DNA of 64,000 bases from Micromussa lordhowensis (taxonomy: Eukaryota > Cnidaria > Anthozoa > Scleractinia > Lobophylliidae), in assembly GCA_964020085.1 (NCBI GenBank), contig OZ026603.1, positions 2,618,394-2,682,393 of the forward strand. The letters run 5' to 3'. Of the stretch, positions 47,246 through 59,100 are shown piece by piece (positions within the stretch are counted from its first letter, which is position 1; every line of letters starts with the position of its first letter). The notes under the pieces were generated by a model. That model had not been told where the DNA came from and did not search any database. It worked only from the letters and a program-made list of their open reading frames with translations. The position numbers and the translations under genes are program-made.

Positions 47246-50059
47246 TGACAAAAGAATCAATATAATTTATATACTGGTAAAATAAATATTAAGCAGTAAT
47301 CCTGTGGGGAAAATCTGAGGATTTGTGGATCCAAAGAAGTGATGATCTGTGAAGATTTCAAAACGACAAAACAAATGTGCCAAGACTTTGCAAGGCTGTA
47401 CGACATACTGCAAAGTAACATTCTTCAATGTTAGAGTCAGATCAACTAGTAAGAGTGAAGTTAGTATTGTTTACAGCATGTACAATGTAACATTTTAGTA
47501 GTATATCCATTTTTACTTCTAATGATATCTAGTGTTTTGCCTGCAGTATATAACTAGAACTTAGCTCTTGGCTAAAAATCATTGATAGTATTAAATAATA
47601 CAATATTACTATATCAAAGGTAGCACTGTCAAAATGTTGTTGAGATATTTTATTTTCAAAAGATTTACAAAACTAGTTTATTTTCTTTAGAGATCTCACA
47701 GAAAGCACACCATCATAAATTTTTCATGAAGTTCATTATGTGGTGAACGTTGAGAGCTGACTTTTTTGGTCTGTTGACAGACATGATTATATGCAGGAAG
47801 GAAAATATTTGGGGAAATAGCTTCATCCAAAATTTGTTACGGTACACCAAAGTTTTTCTCTTTGCCCTCAAACAGTTATAATTATTAGTAAATTGAAATA
47901 TTTATTATTCTTTCAAAATGGAAAACAATGATTCATTAGAACTCTGTTTACTTGGAGTCATTAGTACGAGTGGCCTAAAATCAATATATTTATACTGTAG
48001 ATAGTAAAAACTTGTTTGATTGATTCAGTGACACATTCACTTCACCAACGGCATCTTTTGCAATTTCTTAAATTCCAAGGCTAGATAACATGTGGAGTCT
48101 ACCTTTATAAAGGGCTCAGTCACACTTCTTGAAAATTGATTTTATTTCTTACAAATTAGTTTTATAGCAATTAATCGAGATAGCTAGAAAACCTATCAAA
48201 TTGGTGTTGAAGAAGATGGAAACAGATTGTTACATCTTCAATTTCAAATAGTCATAGGTGTGACCAAGTTCTTTTCTGGTATGACCTGACCCTGAATTCC
48301 TTTTATGCGTGTTCAAACAATAGTACCACTCAGGGCTGTGCTCTAGAAAGTGCCCAGCTGCTACAGGCGACTAACTTTTGCCTTAAGGCGATTGGATGAA
48401 CTTGCTTTTTTTATATGAGCTGAGCTACTGGGCACCCAGGATTTAATGGTTTGGAATCTTTGGGCTCCTCGTGATTTTTCTTAGACCACAGCCTTGGTGA
48501 GGTTGGGGTGGGCATTTTCATTCATTTGCTGTCTCTTTGTCCACCCTCACCTTGACTTGGTGTCATTGTTGGAATATAGTAAAGGTCTATTTTAACTGGA
48601 ACAAAGGCTTGAAAGGTGCTGTTAGAATACGATATGTCAGACATACAGAATGTAAATAACAAAGGCAAGTGTATAAATGTATGATTTTATTAAAGGAGTG
48701 GTTCAATTTTAGTATGAGAAAGTACAATGTAGTAATACAATAGCAACTTAAGAGAAATCTCCTCATTCGTTTAGTTTTTTAACCATTACCACCATTAAAA
48801 ATAATGACAAACAATGGCTGTTGATATTCTGATCTTTTGGACTTGTGCAACAAATTCTAACCATTGCAGCAAACAGTGCTGGTGATGCATTTGTTGTGGT
48901 TTAAATTTATTTTTGGTTAAGAAATTTAACTGGTTTGAATTTTATTTTAGTGTCCCATGTTCATGGCGAGTCTTGAAAATAATTAAACCAACAACAGAAA
49001 CAGTTTTGCCTGTAAGTATAAAAATGCCAACTTGCAAGTTTATCTAATAGTGATAATAAAGTAGAATTTACAACTAACTTGCAAGATAGGCATTAAGCTT
49101 GAGGAATGTGACTGCGTTTCTTTGCAGTTTGATGCACTAGACATCATGCTATTAAAAATGCTGCTTTCTGTATACCCACGTGTGCTGAAGGTATTTTTGC
49201 AAATTTATCTTAACTATTGGACATATTTGAAGCTAAGTGACAAAATGCTCAGTGTACTGCCTTGATAAACATAAAAATATGGTTCTAAATATAATAAATG
49301 AATTAAAACATCTGAAAAGTCTGGAACTTCTGTTTTACTGTTTACAAATTTTATAATGAACTTAACAACAGTGGCTTCATAAATTAAGCCAACTAGAAAA
49401 CATGAACCTCATAATAAATTTGGGAAAATTATTATCTATTTCCATTCTGGCCCAGGTTGTTTGAAAAGTGGATGACACTATCCATCGGATAGCGTGGTTT
49501 GTTTTGTTAACACTTATCGCTGGATAGAGATTTATCCAGTGGATAAGCATTCGTTATTCAGCCTTGGAACAACTGGAGCCAGGTCATCAAGCGTCACTGT
49601 TTTCAAGGAACATTTGACAGCGTAACAAAATTATGCAACAAAATATCACATGATATGCAAAATATAATGGCCCTCCTTCAACATTGTTTTTTTCTTTTAT
49701 TTCATCATTAATAAGATTTCAGAACTAACTATGGCCTGATTCTCAGACTGTCCAAGTCACTTGTGACCATGCACTCTCTCAAAGAGAGTGTGGTCACAAG
49801 CAGCCTGGACGGTCTAGGAATCAGGCTAAACTTAATACAAATGTTTACAATTTGAAAATCTACAAAATCACTATAAATTAAGTTTGATTCTGCCCCCCCC
49901 CCCCCTTGAATGAAAATACTTTCAATGTAAAATATATATAGCATAAATAATATAACCTATAAACTGAAAATGGAACATCAGGGTCTTCTGTTAGAACTTC
50001 TTGTGAAACAAAAACTGTTGTTCCTTTCCCTGAAAATCTTTCAGTATTTCCTGAGGATG
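47246..50059. other. Convergent 3' region of SRA1 and the epoxide hydrolase
   Basis: No coding exon is recognised. AATAAA at 47281 probably ends SRA1. On the minus strand TTTATT at 49696-49701 gives an AATAAA for the epoxide hydrolase. A repeat with GGGCTGTGCTCTAGAA / TTCTTAGACCACAGCC ends spans about 48331-48500, a C run of 14 lies near 49891, and a short inverted pair at about 49740-49830 (CTGATTCTCAGACTGTCC / GGACGGTCTAGGAATCAG) marks a small MITE. Confidence 0.5.
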
Positions 50060-53000
50060 TCACAGCTTGGAATGATCAGAGAGTGCCAAGTGAACTTTGT
50101 TCAGCCACTCCACCATAATTCTGTTCAGTTCTAAAGGACTGAAAAAATTAAAATGCCCACACAGGTGTTAAGAATATTAGAAAATAAACAACTTGACAAT
50201 ATCTTGACGTACCACCAAATTCTCAAAACAAACATTAAAAGAAATGTTGGCGATATGAAAGGAGAATTTGATGTCTTGAGCAATGAACTCCTATAAGGTT
50301 AGCTATCATTGCACCATATTCTATGTGCCGTGTACAGCAACAAGAGAAATTGTTTCTCTCGATGTGTGGCATGCAAGTCCACTAGTGGCTACTCCATTTT
50401 TTGAACTTGGCAATTTCGATAAATTAAAATTCTAACTTGGTGCCAAGGCTTAGGGAAATAAAACAAAATAAATCATTCAAATTCATCCCTTAACCTTCAC
50501 TATTTCATTCTGCCTCAGCACCAAGTGAAGTTCAAATTTTTATTTCTCAAAATTGGCCTATTCCTCTGTACCCAGATATAATCATGGTGGAAGGAGAGAT
50601 AAAAGGATTTGCCCTGAGGAAAATAAAAAAAAACACCACAATTCCATGAGCCTGGCAAGAATTGAACCTGAATCTCTAACACATATCATTGTAAACATGA
50701 TTGTATTCAAATGTAATTTATAAGCCTGTGTTAGTTAGAGTTTTCCATATTTTAATCAAGATTTGCTCTTGCCACAGGCAGGCCGTTCATTTATTCACCC
50801 ACAAAACACACAAGAACTGAGTCGTGAACTTGTTACAAATTTTTCAAGAACAAATTAGAATTTCGGGGGTTTGTTTTCATGAAAGGATAACAGAGAAAAA
50901 CAGGAGAACATGGAGCAAAACCCTCAGCAAAGATGAGTACTACATGTCAGTCCAGGATCTGAACCCTGGCTGCACTGGTGGGAGGTAAGCACTTTTACCA
51001 CTGCAGAACGTACAATCATGCACCTCTAATGATCTGGCAATCTCGTTCCCAGAGCCCACCTGCCTTTTGGTCAGCACCAAGACACGGAGCTCTGGAATAA
51101 TCAATTTCCAGAGACCAAGATTTTAGGACTTCCGGTTTCACGGCACATGTGTGGCTTGTTTTACATGGCGTCTAGAGATAAATTCGAAGTGGATACGTTC
51201 CACAAAGGCATTCAATACGCACTGGAAAAACTAGGAAAGTCGAAATTTGGCTTTGAAAGAACAGCAGTATCAAATTTTAAAAGCAAAAGACACGAGGGCT
51301 CTGGGAACAAGCTTGTTGATTATTCCAGAGCTGACCAAAAGGCATGTGGGCTCCGGGAACAAGATTGATGATCTGGCAAAATCTCTTTAAAAATCTTGTT
51401 CACATATTTAAGTTTTAACAAATTTGACATTGGTATCAGTAAATCCAAGGTAAAACATTCTTCCATACCATTCTAGGGTTACCCAATGTGATGCCTCTTC
51501 TATGTGTGCTGTATCTAATTTGCAAACCTAAAAAAAGGTTGAAAAACATAATAATTACGATCAAAATCAAATTTTCCTTGTAACAAATCAAACATGTATC
51601 TTCTCAACTAAGATGTGGCATAATTCGTACGCAATGATTTAATTTTAACTTACAGTGGAACCCGGTTTTTACAGTAACCAATGGGCCACGAAAATTTGAC
51701 CCTAGTAATACCTCGTGACTGGTCTAAATTGAGTGATATCTCGACAGATATATCACAATTGCACTTCTAAACAACTGATCTTTAAAAAGCATCCAGAATG
51801 TAAATATAATTTTAATAATGTTGAAACTTCAATCAGTTCATCCAATATTAAAATTGGAAAGATAAACACATATTAACTGGTTTGAGTTGCCGTATAAACA
51901 GGGTACAATTATAGAGGATTATATACAGGTTGAGATTGTAGAATGTGGCCATTGGCCCTAACAGGGTGGCCGCATCAACAGGGTTGTCAGTTTCTTGAGA
52001 GAAAATGTATGGGTATTTTGCTAGGACAAAACAGAAGTGGCCGATATAACAAGGTGCCTGTGAGGGGTTCTACTGAAATTGTTTTCTTTACCCACTGGTC
52101 CATTTTTGCACAGAATTGCGGTCTGATAAGACCATCTTTTCCTGTAGTAATCATCAAACTTGGTTGTTGTACCTGTCGAGACAGCAAAAGGAACATGGCA
52201 CACTTAAAATCAGGTTAACTATTTCAGCCTTAACAGTTATAGCATTTAATTTCTCCCAATATAGCTATAAGAAAACAATAATTAGAAATTCGTAGTTAAG
52301 AGCAGTTTTCAATAACTTTTATTGAGTGTTGTAAAGCCAATGAAGATCAAACCAATTACTTACCATAAGACTACTCAACTAATCTCAACTATTAGACATA
52401 AAGCTAAAACCAAAGTAATAGCCTGATTACTTTTGACACTCAATTTAAAACTGCTCTGACTATTTATAGATAACGGTCTATTTACAGGAGTATAGGTAAA
52501 AGTCACAGAAGCAAACCCTCTCCGCACTCCAGGAAGGGGAAGGGATGTAGTCAAAAATAAAACAATGATGTGGAAGTCACCTTGCGTCCAGATATCTTGC
52601 AGTTCCATTGCCAATCTTTTTCCATTGTCCTGTACCAATTTAGAGGACCTCTATATGAAGAAAGGACAAAAAGCGGCTATAAAAAGTGCTCTTAGTTGTT
52701 TTCAAATGTCGAGTCAGAATTGCATTAAGATTGACTGAGAAGGGGTTTCATTAACATTTTCAATAGAAAGGAAACTGGTTTTCAAAGGCGGGCAAAACTT
52801 TTTGAACTGAACTTCTTTAAAAGAAAAACCTTCCTCTAGACGGTCAAACCGGGTGGACAAAATCATCCTCATAGCTGGTCACTTTACCCGGTACCTGACT
52901 CTTATGAAAACCCTGCTGAGGAAGCCCTTATTATAGACCAAGAACTTTTCTAACCTAAATCCTGTCTTGCTGTACATCTCGACAAAGTACTTCAAGCTGT

Positions 53001-56000
53001 CGTCAGTCAGTATCAAGCTTCTGTTGACCTTATCTGGCAGCCCAGTAAACATTCCACCTGAAATAATAGAAATGACCTCACACTTACTGATTGGGTCAGA
53101 GAGCAGGAAAATAAAATTATCTGGTTATATATTTCACTAGTAATAGTTATCTGCTAGTCAAAACCTTTTAATTACTTATTATAAATAGCTGCAAACGAAA
53201 TTACTAATTGTCTTACCTCTAGTTTTAGTTCCTTGTATTTATCTAAATATGTTAATGTACTTGTATAAACAGTTTTGTAAGTTTGCTTTTTTTTGTGTAT
53301 TTATGGTCTACTAACATCACCTTATCTCACCTTTCTATTTTATCTTATGTAAAGTTATTTTACTGTTTCTTTCTGTTTCACAATTTGTAAATACGTATAT
53401 GGTTGTTTGTAATTAGATCTTGTTTGACTGGCCCGCCTAGATTAGCTTTAGCTATCCGCGGGCCAGCCTAAGTTATAATTTGTAATTTACATGTTTTAAA
53501 TAAAGATTGTTGCTGTTAAATTACTAGAGACTACAGCACTCTTTTTATTAAAATAAGCACGTGTTAATCAATACCCACCTCTTTCTAGTACATCGGCTGT
53601 GCTTAAACGAAGCTGTTGAAACAAAAATGAAAACAATATTAATGTTCATTGTGAAACAAACAGTGATTAGCTGTTAATGAGTTGCTTCTAACAAGCTGTT
53701 TCAAGAAAATATCCATACCCACCCCAAAGAGGAAATTATATTGAAATAAGGAAAGTATTATCCAAAACTGGAATTTCAAGGGGCATAGGGGGTTGGGGGA
53801 GTTTCAAACCAGAAAATCCTCTGAAAAAAGGTGAACATGGGATTGCATATTTTCTGGAACTACACAATCCATTAAAAGAGCTTTGCCACACCATTCTGAT
53901 TTACAATTCAGGCACTTTCAAATTGAAGAAACCTTAGAAATAGAGAAGAAAGGTACTTCTAACTTAAATGTTTCAATCTTCTCATTATTGAGCTCTCTTG
54001 AGTTTTTCCAAATCAAGAACATTATTGGTAAACTCAAAAATTTTTATTTTGTTCTCCAAATAATTTCCTGCTGCAGTAATGTGCATTAAAATTAATAACA
54101 AAAGCAGTTAAATCAAAATTGCCTCACCATATCTTTAGCACCTCTCATTAACAGGATGAATGATCTTTCTATGTCCCTCTCCAGTTCTTGCTCTGCAACA
54201 CCCTGTCAGAAATTTGACATGAATCTAAAATGAGTAATCTCCCACATGTATTTCCCTGCCATCTCTTTCCTACATGTTAAGGTGCCATGAGCTGGGTGCA
54301 CACAAGTCTGCACAAAGCACAAGGGAGCTTGCAAAGACCACCAAGCATGAGTGAAAGATGATGGCATGAGCCTACCCTGTTCCCCATCTACACACTGAGC
54401 CCTGACGACGGAGCAGCAGTGGAATTGGCTGGTGATTTTATAGTCAACAATTTTCACACCGTACCTCTATTGATTAACCAAGCAGCAATCTAACCTGTTG
54501 TGCATCTAGCAACCTCGCTATAACATCAACCGTGTTTCCTCATAAGGATGTGCACAAGTACACATGGACCTCCCCAGATGGTCTCCACCAGATGGACCAT
54601 GTGACAGTCAGGTCCCGGTTTAAGAGGTCAGTCCAAGTCATAAAAGTGCACAGAGGAGCTGATTTGGGGAGCAACCACAACCTTGTCATAACTAATTAAG
54701 GCAAAACTCAAGTTGAAGAGCACAAGCAAGAAACAGGTGGGGAATGCAAGGTCACAAGGAGAGTAAACTGAGAATGCCTGAGATCAGACAGCAGCTCCAG
54801 CTAAAACTGAGGAATAGATTCAGCATCCTCCATACCTTGACCAGAATGATATGGAGTGAGCAGCCTGACCCAACCAACAACATGTGGCAGAAGATCAAGA
54901 CTGCCTACACTGAAACGGCACTGAATGTACAGGGGCGTAGAAAAAAGAAGAGTAAGAGCTGGATCAGCACGGAAAGTTGGAGAAAGATTGAGGAGAGGAG
55001 GTAACTGAAGAAGATCAACGGTACAAGATCAGAAAGGCTGAAGAACAAAGCCAGAAATGAGTACAAAGAAGAAAACAAGGAGACTGGATAAACAGTGTCG
55101 CACATGAAGCTGAAGACGCTGCACAGTAGGGCCAAATGAAAGAAGTACATGAAGCAATAAAGGGCCAATGAAGGGCCAAGGAAGGTAGGAATGGTAAAGA
55201 GCAAAGAAGCAAGGCTGTTGACCAAGGAAGGCAAGGTCAAAGCCAGATGGCAAGAGCACTTTATGGAGGTTTTAAACAGGCCAGTTCCTGAGTTTGCTGC
55301 TGAGGTGGACAAGACAAATGTGGTGAATGACAACAGCATTGACATACGGGAGATATCAAGGGAGGAGATCAGGAGTGAACTGGGGGACATGAAAAGTGGT
55401 AAGGCACCAGGTATAGATAACATTACAGCATACCTTCTGAAGGCTGATGCTGACACTACATTAAATATACTGCATGGGCTATTCAACACAATTTGGGAGG
55501 AAGAAAGTGTCCCTGAGGAATTGTCCAGAGGGCTTATCATCTAACTGCCCAAGAAAGGGGATTGACAATACGAGAATGACCAAGAGGGATGAAGTGAAGC
55601 TGGACACATTCCTCCACAAGCACCTACAGAGGATGTTGTAGATAATTATAATGGCCGATGAGGGTTCCCAATGAAGAAGTGGGGCGAAGAGCTAAGGCTT
55701 GCACCATCAGTGAGCAGATTAGGAGATGGAGGTGGCATTGCACAGGGCATGTAATGCATAATTATGGACCACCAACAGAACCCACGCATTGCCCTGACCT
55801 GGGCACCCGAGGGTAAGAGGAGTAGAGGTTGGCCAAGGGAGACATGGAGGATAACTGTAGAGGGAGAGAGGCAGAAGATGGGTTTTGCCACTTGGAATGA
55901 GGCTGTTGCCGCTGTGAGAGACAGAGCAGATTTGACAAGACAAGTCAGTGGCCCTATTCTCCAGGGCTAAATGATGAAGAATCTGGACATACTACTTTAA

Positions 56001-56092
56001 GTGAGACAAAGGTGTAAATTAAAGTGAAGAATGATCCTCGCAGTGAATTTTCCAATTTAAGCAACTGGAAAGAAGAAGCCTGAAAAAAATCA

Positions 56093-56124
<32 letters not shown>

Positions 56125-56153
56125 ACGATACCGGTGCGTATCGCACCGGTATC

Positions 56154-56187
<34 letters not shown>

Positions 56188-59100
56188 TGATTTTTTTCAG
56201 GCTTCTTCTTTCCAGTTGCTTAAATTGGAAAATTCACTGCGAGGATCATTCTTCACTTTCATCTATGACCGCAGTTCAAATATATGAATTATTTCATATA
56301 TACTTACATCAAAGGTGTAAATTGTCCACTGAAATTACCGGTAATAAATAGAGTCCAATACTACATTGCGCGGAGATAAGAAATTTCTGTTCGAGTGTTG
56401 CACTCACTTGTGAAATATTTTCCAACGCAAGAAGAGAAATTTCGTATCTCCAAGCGACCATGTAATTTTCTTTTTAGTATATAAAATTCTCACAATACAT
56501 AACAATGTTTTTGCCCACTTTCTGAAGATTTCCGACCACTTTCCGAAGATTTCTGAAGATTTTCCAAAATTTGATTGAAGGCCAGACAAACGTTTCTGAA
56601 CATTTTCTGAAGATTTCCGAAGTTTTCTGAACATTTCCAAAGATAACATGAGATTATCGAAGACTTCCGAAGAAGATATGTTTCTCCTGCCGGCTGAGCT
56701 TGCGAAAGAGGCAGGAAATGAAGTTCTCTCACACTGAATGGGGGACCTGGGTACGAGTCAGGATGTTAGTTTCCTGCTCTGTCACATGAGTCAGTTTTTC
56801 TTTTCTTGCTGGACAGTGCAACAGTTTTCCCACCCTCCCACCCCTTAGCATGTTATTGCCTAGAGTTTTCTATAAGTGCACCTACGTCTGGGTAGCTTTT
56901 TCGCCTGTTGTTGACTCCAATTCTGTTATGATTGTGATGTTGATAGAAGTGTCAATAAAGTGTTATTGCATTGTCATGTGGCAGACAAAATGCATTCAGT
57001 GTGTGAGAACTGAAGATGTTTCAATCATACACCAACAAATTTAAGTGCAATTAAAGGGACAAACACGATATCCTCAAATGTGTGGATAAAAATAACATCA
57101 TTTTTTATCAATTTGTTACCACTTGGTATACCACTAACGTTTATATAATATTAGTATAATTTCAGAGCTGAACAAAGAGTTTCCAGCAATCTGATTGGTT
57201 GAGCAATTCCTTAAATCATTGACATTATATTCACCGCACCAGGTGGTGAATATAATGTTTTTGAGGCCTGGTTACTACACTTGCCATCTTTGCCATCTCA
57301 GCAAGTAAACATGGTGGACAGTTGCTGAATAAATTTTTCATTTATTCAGAAGACATCACTCCACTCCAAACTCAACTCGATGAGTTAACTGATTCACAAT
57401 CAATGGACATTAAAAGTACTGCTGCATACTACAATTGTGTCTGTGTTTTTAAGTTTTAGTCTGTTATTCTGTAGAACTTGATATTCACCTCTGAAAATTA
57501 TACTAAATCAATTATTTGACTCAGGCTCAGTGAACATTGGTAAATAATTGTCACATATTTTCGATGAAAATAATACATGTAGTATTAACAAATATCAACA
57601 TGGGTTCTCAGGGTTTACACTTGCCAAGTGTTAAATCCTGAGGGCCTTTCTAAGTATTATTAAATAAAATAATAATATTATTAATAATAACTGTTTCTCA
57701 ACTGACCTCCTTGTGAAAATAAAGCTGATATTGAAATATCCCGGGGTTGGCCTGCAATCTCTCCAGTGGGTTAACATTAGGAAAAGTAGGTATAAAGGGA
57801 GTCATATTTATCACAGCTCTAAAAACAGGAGGTAGAACATTCATTCATTAATTTGGTACCTATTTAAGATGATTTCCAGTCTGTACTGTGCACTCTCAAG
57901 AGTTTGTTTACGATTTTTGTTTTGACTCATGTAAGACATCACAAAATGCAACATTTTGCAACTACTTACATGAAGCAAATTCAAAGTTTCATGTCAACTG
58001 CCATTATGAGGCTTTATGGTTTATTATTATTTTGCACTATTTACAAAAATGTTCCTTCAATAAGGTACATTACAAAAAAGAAAGACATTATTAAACTAAA
58101 TTACACTAGCAGCAGCTTAATGAAACAACTTCGTAGCTGTAAAAATCAAAGAAACTGTTGGAAAAAGAACTAAATGATGCCTCATGGATCCACAGCTACT
58201 TTGACAATATTAAAATGCCTCAAAGATAAGGTAAGCAGTTTGTAATGAATCACATTGACTTGCATCCCATCAAGTGAGACTCACAAACATTGGGGTGCTG
58301 AGACTGTGCAGTACAGACTGGAAGTCATCTTTAATTGAGGAACCCTAGTCTGCATTACAAACTACAGAGGAACTACCGTGGCTTAAGGATACCTCTTCAA
58401 TAATGCAGGTCTAAAAATGTTTTGTAGTCCACACATGACATGGTCTCCCCAGCACAAATTATCTTTTTTGTTTATTAATTAGGAAAATCTGACACCATTT
58501 CAACATGTAGCATATTTTCTGTACAGTTAGTAACATCTGTCAAAATATTACTTACTACATTAAAAATGGGCTAGTTGTATTATATTTACTAAGTACACGA
58601 TTAGGAAAATTGCTTACAGAATCCGTTCAGGATAATGAAGACTTAGGTCCCATGCAATAAATCCACCAAGATCGCGGCCCACTACTGTGGCTTGCTGTAT
58701 ATACTAATTGAATAAAATGAGGTAGCTATTAGACATTCCATGCCCTTGACTAATGAATTTTTGTGCAATACGTTATTCTGCAATCAATGCCCTCAAAAAG
58801 AGCTCTCTGCCGCTGCTGTAGACTACAAGTAGTCCCTCTTTTGCTTCGTCCATTGAGCTAGACCATAAATAAGCCACAAGGAAAAATATGGCCGAGTGAA
58901 ATCCTAGGGACGAGATGCGCCCAAAAGGAGGGACGACCACCTAAGCCAGAGAGTTTGATACATGATTGGCTCATGTTAGGTGCGTTGACAACACTTCAAC
59001 ATTCAAGATAGGAATGTTTATCTCACTCTCTGAAAAAAAAGCTTAAGAACCAGAGTAAATCAAAGAATTGGAATTACATCTCTCAGGCCATGATGTTATT

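Noticed and set aside
51147..51368. 73-codon ORF near the end of the epoxide hydrolase gene
   Set aside because: It is enclosed in an inverted-repeat element and reads into its right arm; no known protein family was recognised.
54905..55540. 211-codon minus-strand ORF
   Set aside because: It is the antisense shadow of the RTE-type LINE coding frame; its Leu/Ser-rich composition is what the reverse of a Lys/Glu-rich frame gives.
56100..56190. tRNA gene
   Set aside because: The B box and T-arm are good, but there is no D-arm or anticodon arm. The sequence upstream is an inverted copy of the same T-arm, so no cloverleaf can form.
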